DNA from: CAIZGX01 sp044239865
Lineage (GTDB): Bacteria; Bacteroidota; Bacteroidia; Flavobacteriales_D; Sanyastnellaceae
Length of the DNA: 64,000 bases
Direction of reading: 5' to 3'
Assembly (NCBI GenBank): GCA_044239865.1
Contig: JBIIAO010000001.1
Span: 1 to 64,000 of the forward strand
In this document: positions 40,416 to 48,421 of the stretch, piece after piece
How the letters are laid out: every line of letters starts with the position of its first letter
Numbering within the stretch: position 1 is the stretch's first letter
Notes under the pieces: generated by a model
What the model was told of the DNA's origin: nothing
The model's input: the letters and a program-made list of their open reading frames with translations, nothing else
The model's database searches: none
Translations under genes and position numbers: made by a program

Positions 40416-42328
40416 TTGCCTAACTGCTTGAATTGAGAAGTGAAGGATTTTAAATCCTTCCACCAAGAATAATCTTTTGCGTAGATGGCGTTCATTTGTT
40501 GGACGCCATCTTCGTTTAGAACAACCGCGTTTTTATTCGGTGTAAGAATCCCCGATTTTATTTTTGGAAGTTGACTTGCAAATTCAGCACTTACTTTTCC
40601 ATAACCAACCCACGATTTTTTTCCAACAAAAACGTTCAGCGCATTGCTGAAAGCCACCATCGGTTTTGCAGTGAATAGAACAGATGGAAAAAGAACAAGT
40701 GTGAAGAATGAGCTAATGAAATCGAATGCGCGTTTTTGACGTTTGTTTAGTGTGTTTGAAATGGAGTTCACGGTAACAAAGAAACCCTCTGTAGCGCTTT
40801 GTATATGCTGACTTCCAATGATGAATAAACTCTCGGGTGGTGCAATTTTAAATTCAAGTTGAAGGGAAGAAAGCGTGCCCATTTCCGAAATAATTTCACT
40901 GCTGCTTAAGTCTTTCGCACAGAAAATAACTTCTTGAATTTTGTGAATGCGAACATATTCGAACAGCGAAAGGCTTCTTGATTTTTCAGAATTCATTTGT
41001 TCGAAAGATGCAATGGGATAATCGATCTGATGCAAAAAAGTTTGAACGCGAGTTCCTTCTTCTTCCGAACCAATGAGCAAAATTCTCTTCTTCGGATTTC
41101 CTTGCCAGTTCCATTTTCCTGAAGTGATTTTGCTGAACAACGCGTGTATAAGGGGAAGCGAAACAATAGCAAACAAAGCGCTTAAAAGAATAACGATTCG
41201 CGAAAAGCGAATGGTTTCAGGAAGAAGCGAGTATATAAGCAAGGTTATTATTGAAACCAAAAGAACGGGCTTAAGTGTGCGCTGCGGGAATACCGGTCTG
41301 TCGTAGGCGCCGTTCAGCCAATTTCCAATTAAGGTAAATCCTGTGATTACACTTGCTGTAATGAGTATGAGTGAATCGTCGAAATTTTTCGATTGCCATT
41401 GCGAGTAGTGATCTGCGAAGGTGTAAATACCTAAACTTAAAACTGCCGCATCTGCCAGGGGTAGAAGGCTTGCAGTAACAACGCGCGATACAATGGAAAC
41501 CGAAGCGCGCAGCCATACTGCTAGCTGAATGAAGAACGAAAACCACTTTGCATGTGACGCGGAAAAGTGTTTGCGTGCAAAGATGATCATGGCATTGTAA
41601 AACACGTAGACATAATTCAAGCTGCCTTTCTTCGTGCTTTCTCCTTTGTAGTGAATAATGCTGGTTTCAGGAAAATAGTAATTCTTCCATCCGCCTTGAA
41701 TAATACGCCAACTGAGGTCAATGTCTTCTCCATACATGAAGAACGCTTCGTCAAGCAATCCCACTTGATCTAACGCTTTCTTCCGCATGAACATAAATGC
41801 GCCAGCGAGAATTTCAATCTCACATGTCTCTTCGTAGCTGAGGTGTCCTAAATAATACCGATTGAATTTTTTACTTTTCGGGAACAGCTTTGAAATTCCG
41901 AAGATTTTGTAAAAGCTTGTTTCCGGAGTGGGAAGTCCACGTTTCGATTCAGGAAGTAAAATTCCTTTTCCATCTACCATGGGAACGCCCAATCCGCCTG
42001 CTTCTGGATGTGCATCCATGAAGTGAAGCACTTTCGAAAACGTATCTTCTTTTACAACGGTATCTGGATTCAACAAAAGAATGTATTCTCCTTTGGCAAT
42101 GCGCATCCCTTGATTGTTGGCCTTTGAAAATCCAGTGTTGTCTTTGTTCGCAATGAGATTCACCCAAGGGAATTTTTCTTCCACCATTTCGTTCGAACCG
42201 TCAACGCTGTTGTTGTCCACCACAATTACTTCAACTTCAATTCCGCGCATAGCCGCGTAAACCGAAGCGAGGCATTGTTCAAGGAAATACTTGACGTTGT
42301 AGTTTACGATGATGACGGTTAAACGCAT
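40412..42328 (-). CDS. GT2 glycosyltransferase fused to a sugar-transferase-like C-terminal region
   Basis: A 638-residue protein. Residues 1-250 are a GT2 domain of the rhamnosyltransferase type (TVIIVNYNVKYFLEQCL, VDNNSVDGSNEM, YILLLNPDTVV, FMYGEDIDLSWRI). Then come about four or five membrane segments (270-410), a Rossmann-like segment (KKRILLIGSEEEGTRVQTFL near 415), and NKRQKRAFDFISSFFTLVLF near 530. That last piece resembles the start of a polyprenyl glycosylphosphotransferase. The catalytic KFRSM-type core of such transferases is not visible, so that half is probably degenerate or re-purposed. TATCTTCG ends 4 nt before the ATG. Confidence 0.82.
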   Translation of the reverse strand: MRLTVIIVNYNVKYFLEQCLASVYAAMRGIEVEVIVVDNNSVDGSNEMVEEKFPWVNLIANKDNTGFSKANNQGMRIAKGEYILLLNPDTVVKEDTFSKVLHFMDAHPEAGGLGVPMVDGKGILLPESKRGLPTPETSFYKIFGISKLFPKSKKFNRYYLGHLSYEETCEIEILAGAFMFMRKKALDQVGLLDEAFFMYGEDIDLSWRIIQGGWKNYYFPETSIIHYKGESTKKGSLNYVYVFYNAMIIFARKHFSASHAKWFSFFIQLAVWLRASVSIVSRVVTASLLPLADAAVLSLGIYTFADHYSQWQSKNFDDSLILITASVITGFTLIGNWLNGAYDRPVFPQRTLKPVLLVSIITLLIYSLLPETIRFSRIVILLSALFAIVSLPLIHALFSKITSGKWNWQGNPKKRILLIGSEEEGTRVQTFLHQIDYPIASFEQMNSEKSRSLSLFEYVRIHKIQEVIFCAKDLSSSEIISEMGTLSSLQLEFKIAPPESLFIIGSQHIQSATEGFFVTVNSISNTLNKRQKRAFDFISSFFTLVLFPSVLFTAKPMVAFSNALNVFVGKKSWVGYGKVSAEFASQLPKIKSGILTPNKNAVVLNEDGVQQMNAIYAKDYSWWKDLKSFTSQFKQLGN

Positions 42329-42332
42329 GTTG

Positions 42333-42340
42333 CGAAGATA
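42333..42340 (-). promoter_or_regulatory. -7 box TATCTTCG for the fused glycosyltransferase gene
   Basis: It ends 4 nt (CAAC) before the ATG at 42328, and lies in the 18-bp gap after recR. Confidence 0.55.
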
Positions 42341-42346
42341 CGTTAT

Positions 42347-42961
42347 CTAGCTATTCGCTTTTCCGTAGGGAACACGTTGTTGAAGACTTCTTCCCAATGT
42401 AATCTCATCGGTGTATTCGAGCTCTGCGCCTACGGCAATGCCTCGCGCAATGGAGGTGATGGTTATTGGAAGTGCAGCTAATTTTTTCGAAATATAAAAT
42501 GCCGTTGTTTCTCCTTCCATGGTGGCGTTGAACGCGAAGATGATTTCAGAGACTTGATCACGCTCGCAGCGTTCCACTAGGCTTTGAACCGTTAAGTCGG
42601 AAGGGCCAATGCCGTCCATGGGAGAGATAAGTCCGCCTAACACATGATACAATCCGTGAAACTGTGAAGTGCCTTCCACCGCCATCACATCGCGAATGTC
42701 GGCAACCACACAAACCGTTTGCTTATCTCTTCTGTCATTTGCGCAAATGCCACAAAGTTTGTCGTCTGAAAGGTTGTGGCAATTCGAACAAAATTGAACA
42801 TGCTGTTTCATGAGTTGAAAGGAAGAAGAGAAGCGCTCCACTTCATCGTTCGACCTGCGAAGAAGATCGAGGACCAGACGAAGCGCTGTCTTGCGACCAA
42901 TACCTGGCAACGAAGACATTTGATCAACGGCAGCTTCTATCCATTTCGAACTTGAACTCAT
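42347..42961 (-). CDS. recR: recombination mediator protein RecR
   Basis: A 204-residue RecR, which loads RecA with RecO/RecF at gaps. The N-terminal helix-hairpin-helix (LPGIGRKTALRLVLDLL, near residue 17), the C4 zinc finger (CSNCHNLSDDKLCGIC, near 57) and the Toprim domain (VCVVADIRDVMAVE near 80; VSEIIFAFNATMEGETTAF near 140) are all present. The start MSSSSKWIE at 42961 is supported by a TAATTTCG box 5 nt upstream. A longer reading from 43039 would add 26 residues not seen in the family. Confidence 0.96.
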   Translation of the reverse strand: MSSSSKWIEAAVDQMSSLPGIGRKTALRLVLDLLRRSNDEVERFSSSFQLMKQHVQFCSNCHNLSDDKLCGICANDRRDKQTVCVVADIRDVMAVEGTSQFHGLYHVLGGLISPMDGIGPSDLTVQSLVERCERDQVSEIIFAFNATMEGETTAFYISKKLAALPITITSIARGIAVGAELEYTDEITLGRSLQQRVPYGKANS

Positions 42962-42966
42962 AGCAG

Positions 42967-42974
42967 CGAAATTA
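42967..42974 (-). promoter_or_regulatory. -7 box TAATTTCG for recR
   Basis: It ends 5 nt (CTGCT) before the ATG at 42961 and fixes the recR start. Confidence 0.55.
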
Positions 42975-43051
42975 CATGCAGTTGTTCGAAACCTTTTCAA
43001 TAAACAAAAAGACTTTTCAAAAAAATCGATTAATTGCAAAGAAAAACGCGC

Positions 43052-44530
43052 ATGTCTCCTCTTGTAATTGCTTGTGTTCTTATTGTGTACTTCATTGCTC
43101 TTTTTGCGGTGGCTGTTGTCACTTCAAAAAAGGCTGACAACGCCTCTTTCTTCAAAGCGAATAAAAGTGCTTCATGGGTGTTGGTTGCTTTCGGAATGAT
43201 AGGCACTTCGCTTTCAGGAGTCACTTTTGTTTCTGTGCCAGGAACGGTAAGTATTGTGGGTATGCAGTACTTCATGATGGCACTTGGATTTTTCGCTGGA
43301 TATTTTGTCGTGGCTTTTGTGCTGTTACCGCTCTATTACAAATTGAATTTGACTTCCATCTACTCGTATTTGGAACAACGCTTTGGTTCTCCTTCTTACG
43401 AATTGGGCGCCTTGTTTTTTATTCTTTCGCGAACAGTAGGTGCCTCGTTGCGTTTGTTCCTTGTGGTGAACGTGATTCAGTTTTTAATCATGGATGCGCT
43501 CGGAGTTCCTTTTGCTGTGACTGCTGGAATTACATTGCTCATGATTCTCGCGTACACATACAACGGTGGGGTGAAGACAATTGTCTGGACAGACACCCTT
43601 CAAACATTTTTCATGTTATCTGCCTTGGTGGGATGTGTGATTTATATTTTGAATCAACTCGGCGGTTGGGACGCCGCATGGCAAGCCATTTCTAGCACGA
43701 AGGCGACAAGCGGATTGGATTTGGCCTATGTCTTTAACGGCGATGTGTTGCACAAGAAATACTTCTTGAAGCAGTTTCTGGGCGGAGCGTTTATCACCAT
43801 TGCCATGACCGGATTGGATCAAGAGATGATGCAGAAGAACATTAGTGTTTCGAATTTGAAAGACTCGCAGCGCAACATGATATCGTTCAGTGCAGTTATG
43901 GTTGTTGTGGTTGGAATGTTTCTTTTTTTAGGCGCGTTGCTCTTCGTTTACATGCAGCAGTTTCAGTTTGAAAAAGCCTATGTAGGCGATGCTATTTTTC
44001 CGAACATGGTTATGCAACATATGCCTCCGATTATGGGGCTGTTGTTTATTGTCGGATTAGTCAGTGCGTTGTTTCCCTCGGCAGACGGGGCTATTACGGC
44101 GTTAACGGCTTCTTTTTGTATTGACTTGCTTCGCTTTTCGAAGATGGATAAGACAGAAGAAGAGAAGGCGAAGATTCGCAAACGCGTGCATTTGTCGTTT
44201 ACGGTGTTGTTCTTTTTCATTGTGTTGTATTTCCGTTGGTTGAATGAAAAGACAATCGTAGATCTGCTCATGGATTTAGCCGGATACACCTACGGACCGT
44301 TGCTCGGATTGTTTGCTTTTGGAATACTTACGCAACGCGTATTGATAGGCAGCAAATGGAATGTGGTTGTGATTTGTTTGCTTTCTCCGGTGCTGACTTA
44401 TTTGCTTGCACTCAACAGTAAGGCGTGGTTCTTCGGTTACGAAATGGGAGCGGAGAATCTAATTGTGAATGGTGCAATAACGTTCGGCTTACTATACTTG
44501 CGAAGCCGATCGCGTCAAAATCTTGCGTAG
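43052..44530 (+). CDS. sodium:solute symporter (SSS family)
   Basis: A 492-residue membrane protein with about 13 segments of the SLC5/SSS fold, importing a small organic solute with Na+. The N-terminal SPLVIACVLIVYFIALFAV, the unwound-helix region FGMIGTSLSGVTFVSVPG near residue 44, TYNGGVKTIVWTDTLQTFFM near 170 and the FPSADGAITALTASF segment near 335 fit the family. The substrate is unknown. The start is taken at MSPLVIA (43052), because the alternative six codons upstream is a TTG. The 3' end runs into a 25-bp tandem repeat. Confidence 0.92.
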   Translation: MSPLVIACVLIVYFIALFAVAVVTSKKADNASFFKANKSASWVLVAFGMIGTSLSGVTFVSVPGTVSIVGMQYFMMALGFFAGYFVVAFVLLPLYYKLNLTSIYSYLEQRFGSPSYELGALFFILSRTVGASLRLFLVVNVIQFLIMDALGVPFAVTAGITLLMILAYTYNGGVKTIVWTDTLQTFFMLSALVGCVIYILNQLGGWDAAWQAISSTKATSGLDLAYVFNGDVLHKKYFLKQFLGGAFITIAMTGLDQEMMQKNISVSNLKDSQRNMISFSAVMVVVVGMFLFLGALLFVYMQQFQFEKAYVGDAIFPNMVMQHMPPIMGLLFIVGLVSALFPSADGAITALTASFCIDLLRFSKMDKTEEEKAKIRKRVHLSFTVLFFFIVLYFRWLNEKTIVDLLMDLAGYTYGPLLGLFAFGILTQRVLIGSKWNVVVICLLSPVLTYLLALNSKAWFFGYEMGAENLIVNGAITFGLLYLRSRSRQNLA

Positions 44531-44581
44531 CATCTTTCGCTAGAATCTTGTGAAACATCTTTCGTCAGAATCTTCGATTAG
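44519..44581. repeat. 25-bp imperfect tandem repeat across the symporter stop
   Basis: Two 25-bp units (44519-44543, 44544-44568), each beginning AATCTTG and containing CATCTTTCG, plus a half unit (44569-44581) containing AATC-ttc-GATT. The first unit contains the symporter stop codon, and the last reaches the paaD stop. Confidence 0.7.
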
Positions 44582-45066
44582 ATACACTTAAAATAGTCGA
44601 AAGGCTCTTTGCAGTCTTCGCATTTGTAAAGCGATTTGCAAGCGGTGCTTCCGAATTGTGAAACCATGGAAGTTTGCGAAGACTTGCAACGCGGGCAGCG
44701 CACATCGCGCAGTTTACCCATGAGAAGATTTTTATCTGCGCTGCCCTTTTGCGGCGGCGCAATGCCATATTCTTCCAACTTAACACGAGCCTCTTCGGTC
44801 ATCCAATCCGTTGTCCACGCCGGAGAAAGAATCGTCTTCACATCGAAATATTCAATATGCATTTCCACCAACATTTCACGAACGTCTTGCTCTATGGCAT
44901 GCATAGCAGGACAACCTGAATAGGTTGGTGTAATGAGCACAATAACTTTGTTGTCTTCAATCTGAACATCGCGAACAATGCCCATTTCAACCACGTTCAA
45001 GACGGGAATCTCGGGGTCTTCAACTTCTTTCAGGAATTCCCAAATTTCTTGAATCGTGTAATTCAT
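44578..45066 (-). CDS. paaD: phenylacetyl-CoA epoxidase subunit PaaD
   Basis: A 162-residue protein of the PaaD (DUF59/MIP18-like) family, needed for assembly of the diiron phenylacetyl-CoA epoxidase. The DUF59 domain (IWEFLKEVEDPEIPVLNVVE, near residue 7; TPTYSGCPAMHAIE near 45) is followed by a C-terminal CxxC zinc-ribbon-like part (CPRCKSSQT, then CKSLYKCEDCKEPF). The start is MNYTIQE at 45066, which overlaps nothing and lies 1 base after the paaC stop. It is last in the paaB-C-D operon. Confidence 0.92.
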   Translation of the reverse strand: MNYTIQEIWEFLKEVEDPEIPVLNVVEMGIVRDVQIEDNKVIVLITPTYSGCPAMHAIEQDVREMLVEMHIEYFDVKTILSPAWTTDWMTEEARVKLEEYGIAPPQKGSADKNLLMGKLRDVRCPRCKSSQTSMVSQFGSTACKSLYKCEDCKEPFDYFKCI

Positions 45067-45067
45067 C

Positions 45068-45817
45068 TTACCACTTTGAATTCGGATACGCGCGTTGCAC
45101 GAATTGCAACTCACTCAACAAGTGCCCCAAATGTTCTGTGTGCTTTCCTTCACGTCCGCCTTTGTGCATCCAACCCGAAACAGGCATTTGCAAAGTCGCT
45201 TCGTTCAAAGTCGCTTGCACATTTTCCATCCAGGTTTGATGAAGGCTTTCCACGTTCGGACAAATGCCCGATGCAGAAATATCAGTATCGTTTGTATTTG
45301 GAATAAACCATTCGCCGGTGTAATTCCAAATATCGTTAATGGCTTTTTGAATGCGGGCATGACTCTCTTCCGTGCCATCTCCCATGCGCAACACCCAGTC
45401 GCGACCGTGTTGCAAATGGTAGCGTACTTCTTTCACAGATTTCAATGCGAATTCTTGAAGGAAGGTGTTGCTCGATTTTGAAAGTTCATTCAGATATAAA
45501 TTATACCATTCCGAATACAAATACTGACGCGCAATGGTAAATGCGTAGTCTCCGTTCGGAAGTTCCAATGCTAAGAAGTTTTTATAGTCCCAAGCATCGC
45601 GAAGGAATGCCCAATCGTCTTCCGTTTTCGCGTCGCCGCTGGTTTCAGCCACATGCTTGAATAGGAGGGTGGCTTGTCCAATGTAGTCTAGCGCCATGTT
45701 GCTTAACGCAATGTCTTCTTCCAACACTGGCCCGTGTCCGCACCATTCAGCAAGGCGTTGACCAAGTATAAGGTTGTTGTCTGCTAAGTGCAGAGCGAGT
45801 GCTTCTTCTTTCTTCAT
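45068..45817 (-). CDS. paaC: phenylacetyl-CoA epoxidase subunit PaaC
   Basis: A 249-residue ferritin-like scaffold subunit of the phenylacetyl-CoA 1,2-epoxidase, which supports the catalytic PaaA. Typical stretches are EALALHLADNNLILGQRLAE (start), WCGHGPVLEEDIALSNMALD near residue 25, FLRDAWDYKNFLALELPNGD near 70, and VKEVRYHLQHGRDWVLRMGD near 128. The C-terminal stretch near residues 210-249 is LQMPVSGWMHKGGREGKHTE. It is between paaB (2 bp upstream) and paaD (1 bp downstream). Confidence 0.94.
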   Translation of the reverse strand: MKKEEALALHLADNNLILGQRLAEWCGHGPVLEEDIALSNMALDYIGQATLLFKHVAETSGDAKTEDDWAFLRDAWDYKNFLALELPNGDYAFTIARQYLYSEWYNLYLNELSKSSNTFLQEFALKSVKEVRYHLQHGRDWVLRMGDGTEESHARIQKAINDIWNYTGEWFIPNTNDTDISASGICPNVESLHQTWMENVQATLNEATLQMPVSGWMHKGGREGKHTEHLGHLLSELQFVQRAYPNSKW

Positions 45818-45819
45818 GA

Positions 45820-46107
45820 TTACATGTGTCCGATTTCGTCAGGAATGTCGTAGAATGTTGGATGACGATAAACCTTGTCGTTTGCCGGATCGAATAGTGC
45901 GTCCTTGTCTGCCGGAGCAGAAGCAGTGATTGCAGTGCTTGGAACCACCCAGATGCTCACGCCTTCCATGCGGCGGGTATAGACATCGCGTGCGTTTTCA
46001 ATAGCCATTTTAGCATCGGTAGCATGCAAACTTCCAACGTGTTTATGCGACAATCCGCTTTTGCTGCGGATGAATATTTCCCATAGGGGCCAGTTCGACG
46101 TACTCAT
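45820..46107 (-). CDS. paaB: phenylacetyl-CoA epoxidase subunit PaaB
   Basis: A 95-residue PaaB, the small subunit that connects heterotetramers in the phenylacetyl-CoA epoxidase. The typical sequence WPLWEIFIRSKSGLSHKHVG is at residues 6-25, followed by ATDAKMAIENARDVYTRR and VWVVPSTAI-like residues near 55. It is first in the operon here. The catalytic subunit gene paaA, normally just upstream, is absent: the neighbour on that side is a Crp-family regulator in the opposite orientation. A TAAATTCG box ends 18 nt before the ATG. Confidence 0.94.
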   Translation of the reverse strand: MSTSNWPLWEIFIRSKSGLSHKHVGSLHATDAKMAIENARDVYTRRMEGVSIWVVPSTAITASAPADKDALFDPANDKVYRHPTFYDIPDEIGHM

Positions 46108-46125
46108 AAGTTCTAATTCTAGTCA

Positions 46126-46133
46126 CGAATTTA
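46126..46133 (-). promoter_or_regulatory. -7 box TAAATTCG for paaBCD
   Basis: It ends 18 nt before the paaB ATG, in the 100-bp gap shared with the divergent Crp-family gene. Confidence 0.5.
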
Positions 46134-46174
46134 ATCCCATTCACCTTCACAAAAATCAGTTTCCACAATAATTC

Positions 46175-46182
46175 TATATTTG
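46175..46182 (+). promoter_or_regulatory. -7 box TATATTTG for the Crp-family gene
   Basis: An exact TANNTTTG match, ending 25 nt before the ATG at 46208. Confidence 0.6.
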
Positions 46183-46207
46183 TGAGGAAAATCATTACGC
46201 AAATCCT

Positions 46208-46843
46208 ATGTCAAATCTATCTGTAGCCGAGTTCCAACAAGTGTTTCCCGATATCTATGAACGTGAAACGGCAGAAGCAATTTTGGAAATTGGAAAACTT
46301 AAAAAGTTACGAGCAGACGATTGGATGGTCGACATTGGAGACCCGATTGTGTACATGCCATTATTGTTGAAAGGACAATTACGCATTCTTCGGGAAGACG
46401 ATGAGGGACACGAGTTGTTGCTCTATTACATTCGTCCTGGTGAAACCTGCGCCATGTCACTCACCTGCTGCAGTGGGAATGCGGTGAGCAATGTTCGTGC
46501 GATAGCAGAAGAAGATACAGAATTGTTGCTTTTGCCCATTCAGATTATTGACGAATGGACCACGAAGTATCCTTCCTTCAAATCGTTTATTCTGAAAACC
46601 TATCAAAAGAGATTCGAAGAATTATTGAATACCATTGATAGCATTGCCTTTCACAATCTTGATGATCGCTTATCGCAATTGCTGAAGCAGAAATCAGAAA
46701 AAGAGGGAAGCGAGTTGAAAACCACCCACCAAGAATTAGCGAATCAATTGAATTCTTCTCGCGAAGTTATCTCGCGCTTGCTGAAGCAAATGGAGCGAAA
46801 AGGAAAAATTCAAATGGGAAGAAACAAGATTATTCTTTTATAA
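46208..46843 (+). CDS. Crp/Fnr-family transcription regulator
   Basis: A 211-residue regulator: an N-terminal cyclic-nucleotide-binding-like jelly roll (VYMPLLLKGQLRILREDDEG near residue 46) and a C-terminal winged HTH (TTHQELANQLNSSREVISRL near 176). The segment LYYIRPGETCAMSLTCCSG near 80 has a Cys pair (TCC), not the four-Cys N-terminus of Fnr, so it is not an obvious Fe-S oxygen sensor. It may regulate the divergent paaBCD, which shares its promoter region. Its end overlaps the convergent Kazal gene by 14 bp. Confidence 0.9.
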   Translation: MSNLSVAEFQQVFPDIYERETAEAILEIGKLKKLRADDWMVDIGDPIVYMPLLLKGQLRILREDDEGHELLLYYIRPGETCAMSLTCCSGNAVSNVRAIAEEDTELLLLPIQIIDEWTTKYPSFKSFILKTYQKRFEELLNTIDSIAFHNLDDRLSQLLKQKSEKEGSELKTTHQELANQLNSSREVISRLLKQMERKGKIQMGRNKIILL

Positions 46844-47981
46844 TCCGCTGCGTTACGATTCCGTCTTTGCTGGTTATTTTAATCAAGTATATTCCTGCTG
46901 GAAGGCTTGATAAATCAAGTGTTTTCTTTTTATTAAGGAAGGAATCTCTCAAAACGGTTTGTCCGGAAATACTCATCACAGTCAACTCTTTTCTTCCGCC
47001 TAAATCTGCATTGATTTGAATGAAACCGTTTGTTGGATTAGGGAAGATTTCAATTTGCTTCATTAATTCATTCACGCCAACTTCGCATTCACCCGCGGTG
47101 AAATTGACTACGCCGTGGTAATAGATTGCTTCGCAAGAATTTCCATAAGTGATTCCATCGCAACCGCAAACCGGATCGTAAATGGCAATACAATCAACAG
47201 CATTATTAATTAGGGTTGAATCTATGCATGTACCAGATTCTCCGCAAGTGCTTAGACAATCTTCAAGTGTGCTGTAAAAGGAAGCCGAGTAGTCTATGTT
47301 TCCTGCAACGTAGCCGCATCCGCTGTATCCTGAACAAGACGTCCCGTTCGGGGCGAAGCCAAGAAACATTTGGCAAAGGCCGAAGTCTAGTCCACTGACA
47401 TTGCTGCAAAGTGGGGCTTGTTCAATGCAGGCTCCTTCAGTGTAAGTCAATACGCCGCCGAAATTAATGGCTTCGCACGCATTGGAATATGTTACGTTGT
47501 TACAACCACAAACGGGTAAGAAGACTGCAGGGCAAATCGCATTCAAATCAATAAGAGTAGAGTCAATGCACTCAATGAAAACAGTGGTGTCTTCAAGGCA
47601 GGAAGCGTTGCAGGCATAAGTTGAAGTGAAGAATCCAAGTGAGTAATCGATTCCATCTGAACCGATGTATCCGCAACCGCTAAGAGAAACACAACCGCTA
47701 TCGGTCATGGCTATTCCAAGAGCCATGTCGCACATTCCGAAATCAACGCCAGTTGGAATAGGAAGACAAGTTAAACCAGCACATTCTCCGTCAGTCCATG
47801 AAGTTACCCCACCGTAATTCGTTGCTTCGCAGGTGTTGCTGTATGTGTTTCCATCACATCCACATACGGGAGCCCAAATAGCAGGACACATAACGTCTAG
47901 GTTAATGAGTGTGGCATCAATGCATTGAGCAGAACTTACCAGAGATCCAAGGGCAAAGCAGAAGGCGAGAATGTGTTTCAT
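46830..47981 (-). CDS. secreted Kazal-type protein with T9SS sorting domain
   Basis: A 383-residue exported protein starting MKHILAFCFALGSLVSSAQC (47981). A 64-residue longer reading runs back through the terminator and is rejected. It holds three Kazal-like serine-protease-inhibitor units (PVCGCDGNTYSNTCEA, PVCGCNNVTYSNACEA, PVCGCDGITYGNSCEA), with Cys-rich C(x)GY modules (CGYIGSDGIDYSLGF, CGYVAGNIDYSASFY) in between. The C-terminus is a type A T9SS sorting domain (IEIFPNPTNGFIQI, LPAGIYLIKI, RIIKE). It would be delivered to or beyond the cell surface, where it may inhibit foreign proteases. Confidence 0.9.
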   Translation of the reverse strand: MKHILAFCFALGSLVSSAQCIDATLINLDVMCPAIWAPVCGCDGNTYSNTCEATNYGGVTSWTDGECAGLTCLPIPTGVDFGMCDMALGIAMTDSGCVSLSGCGYIGSDGIDYSLGFFTSTYACNASCLEDTTVFIECIDSTLIDLNAICPAVFLPVCGCNNVTYSNACEAINFGGVLTYTEGACIEQAPLCSNVSGLDFGLCQMFLGFAPNGTSCSGYSGCGYVAGNIDYSASFYSTLEDCLSTCGESGTCIDSTLINNAVDCIAIYDPVCGCDGITYGNSCEAIYYHGVVNFTAGECEVGVNELMKQIEIFPNPTNGFIQINADLGGRKELTVMSISGQTVLRDSFLNKKKTLDLSSLPAGIYLIKITSKDGIVTQRIIKE

Positions 47982-48028
47982 GTTGTTTAGAGAAGTGTTT
48001 GTGCGAAAAGGTTGTTCGGTTGGAAAAA

Positions 48029-48050
48029 TAAAAGCCCTCTCGGGCTTTTT
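48029..48050 (-). terminator. terminator after the acidic-tail protein gene
   Basis: Minus-strand stem AAAGCCC / GGGCTTT with a 4-nt loop, followed by a T-rich stretch. Confidence 0.82.
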
Positions 48051-48054
48051 AGTA

Positions 48055-48405
48055 TTAGTCTTCTTCTTCTTCTTCAGATTCATTTGAATCTTCTGCATCG
48101 TCTGAAGTATCATTGTCATCATCGTCCTCATCATCTGAAGAGTCATCATCTGATTTGAATCCGTCCAGGTCATTTAAATTCAATCCGTCATCGTTTCCTT
48201 CGTCCTCCTGAACCTTCATGTTCTTGTCAATCTTGAACAAGTAAATAGTGTCTTCGGTCCGAATCTCAAGTGCTTTAATAAAAGCTCCTTTTGGTGTAGT
48301 GAAAGATACCAGATGTTCATTTTCAAAACCATTCGGATAAGCAGCTTGAATTAAAGCTGCATGCTCATCTGTGATGTTGTTGTAATCTTTAATAACGCGT
48401 TTCAT
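48055..48405 (-). CDS. small protein with acidic tail, unknown function
   Basis: A 116-residue cytoplasmic protein. Residues 1-65 look folded (MKRVIKDYNNITDEHAALIQ, FENEHLVSFTTPKGAFIKAL, EDTIYLFKIDKNMKVQ). Residues 70-116 are almost entirely Asp/Glu/Ser and end in a run of glutamates. Such tails can mimic nucleic acid or act as a solubility element, but no function is known to me. The folded part resembles small conserved proteins I have seen in Bacteroidota. The gene follows the deoxyhypusine synthase-like gene and is ended by a terminator. Confidence 0.72.
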   Translation of the reverse strand: MKRVIKDYNNITDEHAALIQAAYPNGFENEHLVSFTTPKGAFIKALEIRTEDTIYLFKIDKNMKVQEDEGNDDGLNLNDLDGFKSDDDSSDDEDDDDNDTSDDAEDSNESEEEEED

Positions 48406-48421
48406 AATTCTATAAAAACTC

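Noticed and set aside
48000..48173. Extension of the Kazal protein start to 48173
   Set aside because: The additional 64 residues are low-complexity and antisense-like, run through a terminator hairpin, and precede a perfect signal peptide at 47981.
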